Below are positions 1-9,882 of a stretch of DNA of 64,000 nt, one piece after another. The first letter of the stretch is position 1, and the number at the start of each line of letters is the position of its first letter. Where the stretch lies: NCBI RefSeq assembly GCF_001096185.1, contig NZ_CRPU01000007.1, positions 57,489-121,488 of the forward strand. Reading direction: 5' to 3'. The notes beneath the pieces are model-generated. The model had not been told where the DNA came from. It did no database searches and was given only the letters and a program-made list of their open reading frames with translations. A program made the position numbers and the translations under genes. The stretch is from Streptococcus pneumoniae (GTDB lineage: Bacteria; Bacillota; Bacilli; Lactobacillales; Streptococcaceae).

Positions 1-402
1 AGAAGCAGCTCCTGTCTTGTGACTACCAGCCATGGGATGAGCCCCGACAAAGCGAACAGGTTTGCCAGCCAAATATTGCTCCGCCGCATCCACAATAGCT
101 GACTTGGTCGAACCGGCATCTGAAATAATCACGCCTTCTTTCAAATCCAAGTTAGCCAACTCCTTAATGAAAGCAATAGTTTGTTTGATTGGCAAGCTGA
201 GAATGATGATATCCGCAAGAGGAGCAAAACTGGCAAAATCATCTGTTGCACGGTCAATCATGCCTTCTTTCAAAGCAATATCTCTCGAAGCTTGACTGCG
301 ATTATAACCTAAAATTTCATAATCTGGATGATCACGTTTGATACCAAGTGCCATAGAGGCACCAATCAAACCAAGACCTGCGATATAGATTGTTTTTGCC
401 AT
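1..402 (-). CDS. tyrA: Prephenate dehydrogenase, partial (3' end outside window)
   Basis: Catalyses NAD-dependent oxidative decarboxylation of prephenate in tyrosine synthesis. The 134 visible codons form the N-terminal Rossmann fold, with the GLGLIGAS dinucleotide-binding loop at residues 9-16 and a DAGSTKSAI segment and a GAHPMAGSHKTGA motif near the window edge, both typical of TyrA. The ATG at 402 lies 9 nt after the aroC stop and is preceded by AAGGAG. It is the last visible gene of the leftward aro operon. The catalytic C-terminal domain is outside the window. The family call is secure. Confidence 0.93.
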   Translation of the reverse strand, partial: MAKTIYIAGLGLIGASMALGIKRDHPDYEILGYNRSQASRDIALKEGMIDRATDDFASFAPLADIIILSLPIKQTIAFIKELANLDLKEGVIISDAGSTKSAIVDAAEQYLAGKPVRFVGAHPMAGSHKTGAAS

Positions 403-411
403 AGGAACTCC

Positions 412-1578
412 TTAATAGTTCTTTGTATAGTCTCGGTGTTTGGCTATCGCTTCTTTTAATTCCTCTAGATTGTCTGATGAGAATTTTTCGAGGATTTCTT
501 GTGCCAGAACCGTAGCCACAACAGCTTCCATAACCACTCCTGCAGCTGGAAGAGCGGTCGGATCACTTCTCTCCACGGTTGCCTTATAAGGTTCGTGGGT
601 TTCGATATCCACACTCATAAGAGGCTTATAAAGAGTAGGAATAGGTTTCATGACGCCACGAACAACGATAGGTTGCCCATTAGTCATGCCACCTTCGAAA
701 CCGCCTAAATTATTGGTACGGCGGGTATAACCGTCTTCTTTAGACCAGAGAATTTCATCCATGACCTGGCTACCTTTACGGTAACCAGCTTCAAAGCCGA
801 GACCAAATTCCACCCCTTTAAAGGCATTGATAGAAACAACGGCTTGGGCCAATCGCGCATCCAATTTTCTGTCCCATTGGACATAGGAACCAAGACCAAC
901 TGGAACACCTCCAACAACTGTCTCCACAACCCCACCGATGGTATCACCGTCACGCTTGATTTGGTCAATATAGTCCTTGATTTCCTGTTCTCTTTCTTGG
1001 TTGACAATAGATACTTCAGACTGGGCAGCTCTTTCCTTAATCTCAGCAACTGTGAGATTCTCAGGAACATCGATTTCCTTGCCACCAAAGACTACGACAT
1101 GGTTGGCAATCTCCATATCCAGCTCAGCCAAGAGGCGTTTGGCTACTGCCCCAACTGCCACCCGCATAGTGGTTTCACGAGCTGATGAACGTTCCAAGGA
1201 ATTTCGCAAATCATCAAAACGGTACTTGATACCCCCAACCAAATCGGCATGTCCTGGGCGAGGATGGGTGATTTTTCGTTTTCTTTTAAGACGGTCTTCA
1301 ATGTCCTCCGCAGACATAATATCCAGCCATTTCTGATGGTCCTTATTGACGACATCCATGGTAATAGGAGCCCCTGTCGTCTTCCCATGGCGAACACCTG
1401 AAGTAAAGACAACTTGGTCGCTCTCAATCTTCATACGACCACCACGACCATAACCACCCTGACGACGTTTCAAATCCTCATTGATGTCCTCTGCTGTCAA
1501 AGGAAGTCCAGCTGGAATTCCTTCAATGATAGCCGTCAGACGGGGACCGTGTGATTCTCCTGCAGTTAAATATCTCAT
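412..1578 (-). CDS. aroC: Chorismate synthase
   Basis: Converts EPSP to chorismate, the last step of the shikimate pathway, using reduced FMN. At 388 aa it has normal family length. The family signatures are visible: GESHGP at residues 7-12, [12 protein letters not shown] near 38-49, [14 protein letters not shown] near 132-145, and [13 protein letters not shown] near 295-307. It lies 9 nt downstream of aroB and 9 nt upstream of tyrA, all leftward, so co-transcription is expected. Nothing unusual was seen. Confidence 0.97.
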   Translation of the reverse strand: MRYLTAGESHGPRLTAIIEGIPAGLPLTAEDINEDLKRRQGGYGRGGRMKIESDQVVFTSGVRHGKTTGAPITMDVVNKDHQKWLDIMSAEDIEDRLKRKRKITHPRPGHADLVGGIKYRFDDLRNSLERSSARETTMRVAVGAVAKRLLAELDMEIANHVVVFGGKEIDVPENLTVAEIKERAAQSEVSIVNQEREQEIKDYIDQIKRDGDTIGGVVETVVGGVPVGLGSYVQWDRKLDARLAQAVVSINAFKGVEFGLGFEAGYRKGSQVMDEILWSKEDGYTRRTNNLGGFEGGMTNGQPIVVRGVMKPIPTLYKPLMSVDIETHEPYKATVERSDPTALPAAGVVMEAVVATVLAQEILEKFSSDNLEELKEAIAKHRDYTKNY

Positions 1579-1587
1579 ACACTCTCC

Positions 1588-2655
1588 TTATTTTACCAAG
1601 TAGTCTTTCATCTCTTCCAGAGAAACTGGGTGAATAGTCGCTGAACCAAGCTCTGGCACCAAGACCAATTTCAAGGTATTGCCACGCGCCTTCTTATCAT
1701 GAGTCAAAGCCTGATAAAGCTTGTCAACATCCCAGTTTTCATAGTCAACAGGCAAACCAAATTTCTGACACATTTCTGTGATGGACTGGGTAATGCCAGC
1801 TGGCATGAGGCCTTTTTCCTCAGCAACCTTGGAAATCTGTACCATACCCATGGCCACAGCTTCTCCATGCATGACCTTGCCATAACCAGCCGTTGCTTCA
1901 ATGGCATGACCAATAGTGTGACCAAAGTTGAGGTAAAGGCGAACACCATTGTCCAACTCATCCTCAACTACCATCTTACGCTTAACCTGACAAGAATGCT
2001 CAATCAAGGTCTCTGCATGCTCCAAAATGCCCGAAACAGAACCATCCAGCTCCGTCAAAATTTTCCACAGTTCTGGATCCTCAATCAAGCCATACTTGAT
2101 GACCTCCCCCATCCCTTCAATCAACTCTCTTTTTCCAAGCGTTTCAAGGACAAGCGGGTCAATCAGAACCCCATCTGGTTGGGCAAAGGTACCCACCATA
2201 TTCTTAGCAAATGGAGTGTTGACACCTGTCTTTCCACCGATAGAAGAATCCACCTGGGCTGTCAAACTAGTCGGAATCTGAACAAAATGAATACCTCGCA
2301 TATAGGTAGAGGCTACAAAGCCAGCTAGGTCTCCAACGACACCGCCACCAAGAGCCACGATTCCATCGCTACGAGTCAACCCCTGCTTAACTAGAAATTC
2401 ATAGACTTTCTGAACAGTAGTTAAATTCTTTCTTTCTTCGCCTTCTAAAAAGTCAAAAACTGCTACCTGAAAACCAGCATCTTCTAGGCTGAGCTTGACC
2501 TTCTCTGCATAAAGAGAAGCTACATGGTTGTCTGTTACAATGACCACTTTTTGTGGTTGCCAGAGTTCTCGCAACCATTGACCAGCCTGAGCCAGACAAC
2601 CTTTTTCAATCTGAATATCATAAGGATGATGAGGAATATCGATTCTGATTTTCAT
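1588..2655 (-). CDS. aroB: 3-dehydroquinate synthase
   Basis: Cyclises DAHP to 3-dehydroquinate, the second step of the shikimate pathway; the family uses NAD and a divalent metal. The 355-aa protein carries the NAD-binding [11 protein letters not shown] stretch near residues 103-113 and [11 protein letters not shown] near 137-147, with the metal-binding HGEAVAMGM region and the [11 protein letters not shown] motif in the C-terminal half. The start ATG follows AAAGGAGATT. It sits between aroE and aroC in the same operon with gaps of under 20 nt. Confidence 0.97.
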   Translation of the reverse strand: MKIRIDIPHHPYDIQIEKGCLAQAGQWLRELWQPQKVVIVTDNHVASLYAEKVKLSLEDAGFQVAVFDFLEGEERKNLTTVQKVYEFLVKQGLTRSDGIVALGGGVVGDLAGFVASTYMRGIHFVQIPTSLTAQVDSSIGGKTGVNTPFAKNMVGTFAQPDGVLIDPLVLETLGKRELIEGMGEVIKYGLIEDPELWKILTELDGSVSGILEHAETLIEHSCQVKRKMVVEDELDNGVRLYLNFGHTIGHAIEATAGYGKVMHGEAVAMGMVQISKVAEEKGLMPAGITQSITEMCQKFGLPVDYENWDVDKLYQALTHDKKARGNTLKLVLVPELGSATIHPVSLEEMKDYLVK

Positions 2656-2673
2656 AGGAGAATCTCCTTTTCT

Positions 2674-3528
2674 TTATTGGTATTTTTCTGTTAAGGACTG
2701 CCAAATTTCTTCCATCGGCATCTCCTTGCCTGTCCACAGTTGAAAAGCTTCTGCAGCTTGATAGAGCAACATTCCCAGACCATTGACCGCTGGATTGCCC
2801 CGACTTTTAGCCCATTTCAAAAATGGTGTTTCAAAGGGCTTGTAAATGATATCTGCTACTAAGAGAGTTTCTGGTAAGACTATGCTTTCTGGAACTGGAG
2901 AGGATTGACCATCCATCCCCACACTAGTCGCATTGACAAGTAAATCCGACTCAGCAATCCTTGCTTGCAGTTCCGAAACATCTTCTAAAGCATACAAGTC
3001 CACTTTAAAGCCTGTCTGCTCCTGTAACTTGTCTAGGTAAGGTCTTGTTTTTTCCATGGAAACTGAACGAACAAAGACCGAAATCTGACTAACTCCGTCC
3101 AAAATAGCTTGCGCCAGAATGGACTTAGCCGCACCACCTGCACCCAGCAGGGTCATCTTCTTACCTGTAATTGTAAAAGAAGGCAAGCTCTTAAAGAATC
3201 CCTTGCCATCTGTATTATATCCAATTAAATTGCCATTCTCATTAACAACCGTATTGACCGCACCGATCAAGCGCGCTTCGTCACTCAGCTCATCCAAATA
3301 AGGAATCACTTGCTCCTTATAGGGCATGGACAGGTTGATGCCAAACATCTGGTAGCGACGAATATTGGCCACTGTTTCTGCCAAGTCACTCGCTTCAATC
3401 TCCCAAGCTACATAAGCACCGTTGGTAGCTGTCGCCTCAAAGGCCCTATTGTGTATAAAGGGCGAAATAGAATGCTTAATAGGATTGGCAACAACTGCAG
3501 CTAAACGTGTATAGCCATCAAGCTTCAT
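2674..3528 (-). CDS. aroE: Shikimate dehydrogenase
   Basis: Reduces 3-dehydroshikimate to shikimate with NADPH. The 284-aa protein has the substrate loop with [11 protein letters not shown] near residues 20-30, the catalytic lysine in MPYKEQ near 69-74, the NTDGKG substrate motif near 105-110, and the NADP-binding [10 protein letters not shown] loop near 128-137. Its start overlaps the end of aroD by 11 nt, which suggests translational coupling. Confidence 0.97.
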   Translation of the reverse strand: MKLDGYTRLAAVVANPIKHSISPFIHNRAFEATATNGAYVAWEIEASDLAETVANIRRYQMFGINLSMPYKEQVIPYLDELSDEARLIGAVNTVVNENGNLIGYNTDGKGFFKSLPSFTITGKKMTLLGAGGAAKSILAQAILDGVSQISVFVRSVSMEKTRPYLDKLQEQTGFKVDLYALEDVSELQARIAESDLLVNATSVGMDGQSSPVPESIVLPETLLVADIIYKPFETPFLKWAKSRGNPAVNGLGMLLYQAAEAFQLWTGKEMPMEEIWQSLTEKYQ

Positions 3529-4195
3529 CCAAAATCTCCCTGATTTTTTTCATGTTAGCTAGTGAAATCTGACCAGGGGCACTAGCCTCATCCAGACTGG
3601 CAAAAGACCAACTCGAACCCGTCACATCCGCAGTAATGCGAGAGACCTTGCCCACCTTGCCCATAGAAATGGTTACATATTCCTGTTCAGGATTGAGGGT
3701 TTTAAAGCCTCGTGTATAGTTCATCAAGTCTAGCACATCCTGCTCCGTGTGAGCCATAACCGCAACCTTAACAAGTTTTGGATTTAGGCTCGTCAACTCT
3801 GACAAGATTTCCATCATATTTTCAGGTGTTTCTTGGAAATTGTGGTAACTCAAAACGAGATTTGGGAAGTCCAGCATTTCATCAAAAACATCCTTATAGC
3901 TATAGTACTCAAAATCAATATAGTCTGGTTGGTAGAGTTGCGCCACTTCCTTGATTAGATGGATATATTCTTCTGGAGAAAGGTCAATCTCTCCCCCTTC
4001 AGAGCGAGTTCGCAGGGTGAAAACCAATTCACGGCCTGCGAATTTTTCAAAAATAGCTGGAGCTACCTGCAAAATCGCTTCTTTAGGCAGATAGTCGGCA
4101 CGCCATTCAATGATGTCGGCATCCAGATACCTCGTGGCATCCAGAGCCTGGGCCTCCTCTAAACTTCTTGGCATTACTGAAACGATCAATTTCAT
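3518..4195 (-). CDS. aroD: Type I 3-dehydroquinate dehydratase
   Basis: Dehydrates 3-dehydroquinate to 3-dehydroshikimate through a Schiff base. The 225-aa length fits the type I class. The catalytic His lies in LSYHNF and the Schiff-base Lys in KLVKVAVMA. The ATG overlaps the TGA of the upstream methyltransferase gene (ATGA), so the shikimate genes are joined at the translational level to a predicted rRNA methyltransferase. It overlaps aroE by 11 nt downstream. Confidence 0.96.
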   Translation of the reverse strand: MKLIVSVMPRSLEEAQALDATRYLDADIIEWRADYLPKEAILQVAPAIFEKFAGRELVFTLRTRSEGGEIDLSPEEYIHLIKEVAQLYQPDYIDFEYYSYKDVFDEMLDFPNLVLSYHNFQETPENMMEILSELTSLNPKLVKVAVMAHTEQDVLDLMNYTRGFKTLNPEQEYVTISMGKVGKVSRITADVTGSSWSFASLDEASAPGQISLANMKKIREILDEA

Positions 4196-5355
4196 TTACT
4201 AACCTTCATACTAATCACCTTGAGGTAATTACTACTTTCATCTTTTTTATTATAGGCAAAATCTACTGGAAGACCATATTTATTTAAAATCTGGTAACTT
4301 CTTCCTGCAAAGCCTTTATCAATTTGTTCTGTAAATTTCTGGCGGGAAACATTGGCAGCATTGGTACTAGCAATGATAATCCCTCCAGGATTTAAAATCT
4401 CAAGACTCTGGGATATCAACTTGTGATAATCCTTAGCCACAGAAAATGTTTGTTTTTTGTTCCGAGCAAAGCTAGGCGGATCTAGGACAATCACATCGTA
4501 GGTCAAGCCTTTTCGCTTGGCATATTTGAAATACTCAAAGACATCCATAACTATAAAACGATGGTCGTCGGTGCTGATTCCATTTGCCTGAAAATGCGCT
4601 TGAGACAATTCTCGTGAACGTTTGGCTAGGTCAACCGAAGTTGTCTGGCTAGCTCCTCCCATGGCTGCAGCTACTGAGAAGGCTGCTGTATAAGAAAACA
4701 TATTGAGCAAGGATTTGCCCATAGCCAATCCATCAACCAGACTACCACGAACCTCATGCTGGTCTAGGAAAATTCCTGTCATCAAGCCATCATTCATAAA
4801 GACTTGATACAGAACACCATTTTCCAAAACAGTGAAAAAGTCAGGTGCTTCTTGACCATAGACATGGGCAGATTCATAGTCCAATCCTTTAAAGCGAATC
4901 TTCTCATAGGCTCCTAAAAGCTCAGGAAAAACCTGTCTAAAGGCTTCTGAGATAACCTTGCGAATCTGATAAACATAAGAGTTATACCAAGAAAAGACAG
5001 CATAGTCGCCATAAAGATCCACTGTCAGACCGCCAAAGCCATCTCCCTCTTGGTTGAAGAGACGAAAGGCAGTTGTCAAATCATCTTGATAGTAGGCGCT
5101 TCTCTTTTCTTTAGCTTGTCTAAACAGCGTTTCAAAGAAAGCTTGATTGAAGGCCACCTTGTCCTTACTAACAAACCAGCCCAAGCCCTTGTTTTGCTGA
5201 GAAAGGTAGGCAGTCCCAAGAAAGGTTCCTTCCTGACTCTGCACTTCTACTTCCTGATCCTTGAGATGAACATCTGTAAGATCACTCTCTTCTAGTAAAA
5301 CTAGTCCCTTTGAAAGCTTTTTTTCAACCCGTTTGTTGACTCTTATTCTATTCAT
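4192..5355 (-). CDS. Class I SAM-dependent rRNA (cytosine) methyltransferase, RlmI-like
   Basis: Predicted to methylate rRNA. The 387-aa protein has an N-terminal PUA-like domain (about residues 1-75) and a C-terminal Rossmann methyltransferase fold with the [12 protein letters not shown] catalytic-loop motif and an [20 protein letters not shown]-binding segment. I chose the ATG at 5355 (MNRIRVNKR), not the upstream one at 5391. A TATAAT -10 box ends 7 nt before 5355, so 5391 would lie upstream of the transcript. There is no Shine-Dalgarno, which fits a leaderless mRNA. It is the first gene of the aro operon. The exact target base cannot be read from the sequence. Confidence 0.88.
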   Translation of the reverse strand: MNRIRVNKRVEKKLSKGLVLLEESDLTDVHLKDQEVEVQSQEGTFLGTAYLSQQNKGLGWFVSKDKVAFNQAFFETLFRQAKEKRSAYYQDDLTTAFRLFNQEGDGFGGLTVDLYGDYAVFSWYNSYVYQIRKVISEAFRQVFPELLGAYEKIRFKGLDYESAHVYGQEAPDFFTVLENGVLYQVFMNDGLMTGIFLDQHEVRGSLVDGLAMGKSLLNMFSYTAAFSVAAAMGGASQTTSVDLAKRSRELSQAHFQANGISTDDHRFIVMDVFEYFKYAKRKGLTYDVIVLDPPSFARNKKQTFSVAKDYHKLISQSLEILNPGGIIIASTNAANVSRQKFTEQIDKGFAGRSYQILNKYGLPVDFAYNKKDESSNYLKVISMKVSK

Positions 5356-5362
5356 AGTCACT

Positions 5363-5391
5363 ATTATAGCAAATTTTGTGACAATTCTCAA
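5363..5391 (-). promoter_or_regulatory. Sigma-A promoter of the rRNA methyltransferase-aro operon; predicted leaderless start
   Basis: Read on the minus strand, a -35 TTGAGA (5386-5391) and a -10 TATAAT (5363-5368) are separated by exactly 17 nt. The A of the chosen ATG is the 8th base after the -10 box, so the expected +1 falls on or next to the start codon. No purine-rich ribosome-binding site exists. This is a strong promoter match and a clear candidate for a leaderless transcript driving six genes. Confidence 0.8.
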
Positions 5392-5432
5392 AAAAGAAAC
5401 TACCCTTGCTTTTTTACTCTTCTTTTAAAAAA

Positions 5433-5441
5433 TGGTATACT
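5433..5441 (+). promoter_or_regulatory. Extended -10 promoter of the LTA-synthase-family gene
   Basis: TGGTATACT is an extended -10 element. It lies 30 nt before the GTG start at 5472, with an AGGAAG ribosome-binding site (5459-5464) between them. It fires away from the leftward methyltransferase promoter, so the two genes are divergent. No good -35 was found, as is usual for extended -10 promoters. Confidence 0.6.
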
Positions 5442-5471
5442 AATACTAATAAAAAATTAGGAAGTAAATGT

Positions 5472-7622
5472 GTGAAAAGCAATTTTAACAAAATCCAAAA
5501 AGCCATCGGTACCAGACTGGGTTTTGTCCTAACCCTTTTAATCCTATATTGGCTCAAAACCTTATTAGCCTATATCGTTGACTTTAATTTAGATATTCAA
5601 GTGGGCAAGTTGCAGGGAAATTACCTTGCCTTTATCGCCTTTTTCAATCCCCTTCCTTTGGGGCTCCTCCTGCTGGCTCTAGCCCTCTATGCTCGCTCAA
5701 CCAAGATCTTTTATGGCCTGAGTATAGCTATTTATAGCCTTTTATTCATTTGGCTTTATTCTAACGTCTTTTACTATCGAGAATTTAGCGACTTTATCAC
5801 GGCTAATACCATGAAGGTGGTCAGCAAGGTGTCTGTTGGTACTGCGGAACTAGAGTTACTGCGCTTTTGGGATTTCATCTATTTTATGGATTTCCCATTG
5901 CTGTCTTTCCTTTCCTATAAAAAATTCATCCAGCTGGACAGGAGACCTTTCAAATTCCGCTCAAGTGTTGCTATCACTGCACTATCAGCCCTGCTCTTTT
6001 CTGCTAATCTTTTCTTGGCTGAAATTGAGCGTCCCGATCTCCTGTCGCGAGGATTTTCTAATTATTATATTGTTCGTGCCCTTAGTTTGCCAGCCTTTTT
6101 AGGCTATAGCGCCAACCAATCCTATAGCGCCAACAAAGAACGTGCTAAGGCCTCTGAGACCGACCTTCAACCTATTACAGATTATATTCAAGAACATTCG
6201 GCTAAGCCCAATCCAGACTATTTTGGCTTGGCCAAAGGAAAAAATGTGATTTATCTCCACTTGGAGAGTTTCCAACAGTTCCTGCTTGACTATAAACTCA
6301 ACATAGATGGAACTGAGCATGAAGTCACTCCCTTCCTAAATTCCCTCTACCATTCGCAATCTACACTAGCCTTTTCGAATATCTTTAACCAAGTCAAGGC
6401 TGGTAAGACCTCAGATGCGGAAACCATGCTGGAAACTGGTTTGTTTGGACTTGACCAAGGTTCCTTTATGGTCAACTACGGAGGTACCAATACCCAGCAG
6501 GCAGCTCCTTTTATCCTATCAAAAAACGGCTATCAATCGAGTGCCGTCTTTCACGGTAATATCGGGACCTTCTGGAATCGAAATACGACCTACAAACAAT
6601 GGGGCTACCAATACTTCTTTGATGCTTCCTATTTTACCAAGCAAGACAGTAGCAATTCTTTCCAATATGGTTTAAATGATAAAATCATGATGAAAGATTC
6701 TATTCAGTATCTGGAGCACCTGCAGCAGCCTTTTTATACCAAGTATATCACGGTGTCCAATCACTATCCCTATGCTAGCAATCTGACTGGCGATGAGCTT
6801 GGTTTCCCACTGGCTAAGACCAAAGATGAAACGATCAATGGCTACTTCCAAACAGCCAACTATCTGGACAGTGCCATCAAAGCCTTCTTTGACTATCTCA
6901 AAGAAAGTGGCCTCTATGAAAAATCCATCATCGTCATTTACGGAGACCATTATGGTATTTCCAACTCCCGCAATCCTGAGCTGGCACCCTTGATTGGAAA
7001 GACTTCTGATAACTGGTCGAATTACGACAATGCCATGTTGCAACGAGTGCCTTTTATGGTGGTCATGCCTGGTTATGAAAAGGGGCAAATCATCAATACC
7101 TACGGTGGACAAATCGATATCTTACCGACTCTCGAACATCTCCTTGGTATTGAGTCCAATTCCTTCCTTCAAGTTGGACAAGACCTCCTATCACCAGACC
7201 ATCAAGAAATCGTTGCCTTTCGAACTGCCAATTCCTTCGTCACACCAAAATACACCAGTTATGACGGACGAACCTACTATACTGAGAGTGGTCTTGAAAT
7301 CAGCAATCTTGATGAACAAGCTCAAACTGAACTAGAAAGCGTTCGTCAGGCAGCCAGCCAACAGCTGAAAATCAGCGACCAGATTCAAACTGGTGATTTG
7401 ATACGTTTCTACCAAGCAGATCATCTTGGAAAAGTTGATACAGAAAGTATTTCTTACCTCAATTCCTTGCCAATTCTGCAAAAGATTGAGCAGGAAAAAG
7501 GTAGTCAATCAACCAGCCTCTTTAGCCAACGACAAGGCAAAACCAGTACTGACCTTTTCAAGGCACCAAGTTACCAAGAACTCCATCCCGAGTCTGCAGA
7601 AACTGAATCAAAATCACAATAA
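5472..7622 (+). CDS. LTA-synthase-family membrane sulfatase (phosphoglycerol/teichoic acid transferase-like)
   Basis: A polytopic membrane protein with several N-terminal hydrophobic helices (about the first 200 residues) followed by an extracellular sulfatase-type domain. Visible catalytic features are the metal-binding glutamate in YLHLESFQQF, the nucleophile threonine in GKTSDAETM (about Thr313), NHYPY, and the YGDHYG metal motif. This is the LtaS/alkaline-phosphatase superfamily, which builds or modifies polyglycerol or teichoic acids. I chose GTG at 5472 because AGGAAG lies 7 nt upstream; a longer frame from 5406 would start before the -10 box. It is monocistronic, with a terminator directly after the stop. 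Whether it is a true synthase or a ligase-type relative is not decided by sequence. Confidence 0.85.
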   Translation: MKSNFNKIQKAIGTRLGFVLTLLILYWLKTLLAYIVDFNLDIQVGKLQGNYLAFIAFFNPLPLGLLLLALALYARSTKIFYGLSIAIYSLLFIWLYSNVFYYREFSDFITANTMKVVSKVSVGTAELELLRFWDFIYFMDFPLLSFLSYKKFIQLDRRPFKFRSSVAITALSALLFSANLFLAEIERPDLLSRGFSNYYIVRALSLPAFLGYSANQSYSANKERAKASETDLQPITDYIQEHSAKPNPDYFGLAKGKNVIYLHLESFQQFLLDYKLNIDGTEHEVTPFLNSLYHSQSTLAFSNIFNQVKAGKTSDAETMLETGLFGLDQGSFMVNYGGTNTQQAAPFILSKNGYQSSAVFHGNIGTFWNRNTTYKQWGYQYFFDASYFTKQDSSNSFQYGLNDKIMMKDSIQYLEHLQQPFYTKYITVSNHYPYASNLTGDELGFPLAKTKDETINGYFQTANYLDSAIKAFFDYLKESGLYEKSIIVIYGDHYGISNSRNPELAPLIGKTSDNWSNYDNAMLQRVPFMVVMPGYEKGQIINTYGGQIDILPTLEHLLGIESNSFLQVGQDLLSPDHQEIVAFRTANSFVTPKYTSYDGRTYYTESGLEISNLDEQAQTELESVRQAASQQLKISDQIQTGDLIRFYQADHLGKVDTESISYLNSLPILQKIEQEKGSQSTSLFSQRQGKTSTDLFKAPSYQELHPESAETESKSQ

Positions 7623-7657
7623 AAATGCTCTTCCATCGTGGAGGAGCATTTCTTTTT
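7623..7657 (+). terminator. Rho-independent terminator of the LTA-synthase-family gene
   Basis: AATGCTC-TTCCA pairs with TGGA-GAGCATT around a TCG loop, followed by a T-rich run. It starts right after the stop codon. Confidence 0.85.
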
Positions 7658-7660
7658 ATC

Positions 7661-7759
7661 AACAAAAATCAAAGAGCAAACTAGGAAGCTAGTCGCAGGC
7701 TGTACTTGAGTACGGCAAGGCAAAGCTGACGTGGTTTGAAGAGATTTTCGAAGAGTATT
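7661..7759 (-). repeat. BOX element, short boxA-boxC form without boxB
   Basis: The sequence reads, on the minus strand, from the boxA start TACTCTTCGAAAATCTC through the boxA core to the boxC end with GCTAGTTTCC-like and CTTTGATTTT segments. The distal end is degraded: the usual CATTGAGTA is replaced. It lies downstream of the LTA-synthase-family gene terminator. BOX elements are non-coding repeats of pneumococcus and close relatives. Confidence 0.75.
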
Positions 7760-7914
7760 AACTTTGAGATTGTAGCTGGAGAGGCTGTACCTGCAATATA
7801 TGTCTGTCAAGTTTAGTGACGTAGATAGTAGAATAAAGATGAGAAGGCATAGAGAGAAGATAAATCAGCCTCAGCAGGTATCTGGAAAATTTGATTCTAT
7901 AGAGAAGACTTTTG

Positions 7915-8133
7915 TTACAAACTCAATATACTATCAATAAATAATATTATAGAAGCAACAATAATTATAATTTCACCTATCTGCATCATTCTATTTCTAA
8001 CTTTAAATATATGTTCTATCAAAAATACTTCGATCACACACATTATAGGAATGAAAGTTTTTGAAATTGAAAAATATCCAAATAAATAAACTATAAACAA
8101 CAAAAATAGAACTATGTTATATTTCTTATTCAA
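7915..8133 (-). CDS. Small hydrophobic membrane peptide, unknown function
   Basis: A 72-aa peptide with two or three hydrophobic segments (LFLLFIVYLFGYF near the N-terminus, IIIIVASIILFI near the C-terminus) and a short basic stretch KVRNRM between them. I chose the TTG at 8133 because GGGAGG lies 6 nt upstream. A possible promoter, TCGACA-18 nt-TAGAAT, lies at 8184-8213. It is downstream of the ABC permease gene but seems to have its own promoter. I do not recognise a family. The frame is low-GC and the gene is plausible but unproven. Confidence 0.5.
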   Translation of the reverse strand: MNKKYNIVLFLLFIVYLFGYFSISKTFIPIMCVIEVFLIEHIFKVRNRMMQIGEIIIIVASIILFIDSILSL

Positions 8134-8244
8134 AACATTCCTCCCTATATTTTTGATTACCAATCTTAATCATTTACAACTACATTCTAACAAACTATAA
8201 AAGCGTTTGTCGAATTGAATTTCTCAAGCAAGCGACCAACTAGC

Positions 8245-9882
8245 TCATCTTTTTTCTATTTCTGTCAATATGCGTGACAGGTAGTAATGATAGCCAAAAA
8301 TAGCAAGACCAAGCAAGAGGATAAGAGATCCTACTCCCAAGCTGATGGCAAGGATAGGGGAGAGAGACTGAACCAAGAATAAGCTCCCTATTACAAGGGC
8401 CATTAAGATTGCACTATAAATAAAAATCAAAACAATTGCTACTATACGATTTGAACGGTTCACCAAGTCCGTAATGCTACTCCAATTGGTTGACAGATTT
8501 TTCACGTCCTTAAAGTAATTGTGGCAAGAAAGGATGACACTGGCAAGGATCCATGCCACAAGAAGGTAAATCATCGAAAGGATGGGCAAGCCTAGATATA
8601 GAGAAAGTCCAAGTAAAGTCAGAACTGGTAAAAAGGACTGGACAGCAAATATAATCCAAAATTTCACTTTCACATAGCGAGCAAAGTCAAAGGGTAAACT
8701 CTTCAGAAAATCAACATTTTCTCTCTCCAAGGATAAGGCGATTGAATGCAGGCTGGTGATATTGTTATTGACAACAGATATAAAAAGAGCTATAAAAAAC
8801 AAGGGTAACCAGTATGGAGGATGAATGTCTGGAACTATCTGAGAATCTCGAATGTTGGAAATCAGACCGATCATCATGAGATAAGGAAGGAAAGCACTTG
8901 TAAAAAGCACTGTAATCACGCCAGTTCCCTGTCCCAAGAGGGTGAGGTGGTAGCGTAAAACCATACGGAAAAAGCCCTTTTTATTAGTAGTTGAAATTCT
9001 CTCCTTACTGCGACGTTCTTTTTTGACCTTCTCCTCACTATTAAGCAGGATAACGTCATAAAAACGAGGAAGGACCTTCTTTTTGGTCAGGTAAAGCAAG
9101 AAGACAGTTAGAGTTATCCAAGCGAGCAAACCCAAGATGGCTTCTGTCGAAAAAGGAGCCACTGCTATTTTGTAAAAGAGATGAAGAGGATAAAGGAGAA
9201 ATGGAATGTCTCTAACTTTGTCAACTATAACTCCAGAAGTTGACTGTAGAAAGAAGACAAATATTAAAGGTATGAGAACCCCTATCCCAATCATCACATT
9301 GGCAAAAATAGACTGATACTTTCTGAAGACCCTAGTCTGAGCTAAGAAATGCACTGCCACTACCATCGCTAAAGTAACAGAGACAAATAATAAGGCCAAG
9401 GACAGCAGCATCAAAGGCAATCCCAACCAAAGAGAAGGTGCTAGCCTAATGTGGAGGACTAGAAAATAAGCTAGGATTGGTACAATTCCAGGCAGAGCTG
9501 GCAAGAGGACAGACAGTCCTTTAGCGATTATAATCTCTGATTCTTTAAAGGCATAGGGCCTATACGATACCAAATCCTTACTCTCATAAAAGACATTGTA
9601 AAAGGCAGTGAAAGAAGTTGAAAAGGCAAGCACCAGTAAAATAGCAACCATGCTACTAAAAAAACTGGGTATTTCCTCAAAAGGAAAACGAAAGGCTATA
9701 TTTATAAACATCAAAAGCATCAAGAGACTGGAAAAAATGTAAGAACTTAGGACTCTAGCGGAAACATTTACTTTTTTTCCAGGATTCTTAGCCTGCTTCT
9801 TTCGTAGGTTAGCCAGATTAGCTTCCTTAGATGAATAGAGGATATTGATATCAACTAATTTTTTAATGACCTTGAGACGCAT
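8245..9882 (-). CDS. ABC transporter permease (multi-helix exporter type)
   Basis: A 545-aa membrane protein with many hydrophobic segments across its whole length and one long basic cytoplasmic loop (KEERRSKER-like) near the middle, which suggests two half-domains. I chose the ATG at 9882 (MRLKVIKK) because GAGGAGG lies 6 nt upstream. This start overlaps the 3' end of the ATPase gene by 20 nt, so the two are translationally coupled. Together they form a two-gene ABC export system. The substrate is not evident; no peptide, bacteriocin or sensor kinase gene lies beside it. Confidence 0.85.
   Translation of the reverse strand: MRLKVIKKLVDINILYSSKEANLANLRKKQAKNPGKKVNVSARVLSSYIFSSLLMLLMFINIAFRFPFEEIPSFFSSMVAILLVLAFSTSFTAFYNVFYESKDLVSYRPYAFKESEIIIAKGLSVLLPALPGIVPILAYFLVLHIRLAPSLWLGLPLMLLSLALLFVSVTLAMVVAVHFLAQTRVFRKYQSIFANVMIGIGVLIPLIFVFFLQSTSGVIVDKVRDIPFLLYPLHLFYKIAVAPFSTEAILGLLAWITLTVFLLYLTKKKVLPRFYDVILLNSEEKVKKERRSKERISTTNKKGFFRMVLRYHLTLLGQGTGVITVLFTSAFLPYLMMIGLISNIRDSQIVPDIHPPYWLPLFFIALFISVVNNNITSLHSIALSLERENVDFLKSLPFDFARYVKVKFWIIFAVQSFLPVLTLLGLSLYLGLPILSMIYLLVAWILASVILSCHNYFKDVKNLSTNWSSITDLVNRSNRIVAIVLIFIYSAILMALVIGSLFLVQSLSPILAISLGVGSLILLLGLAIFGYHYYLSRILTEIEKR

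Noticed and set aside
1143-1427. Small overlapping frames inside the aro genes
   Set aside because: They are shadows of aroC in other frames, with no start signals or family likeness.
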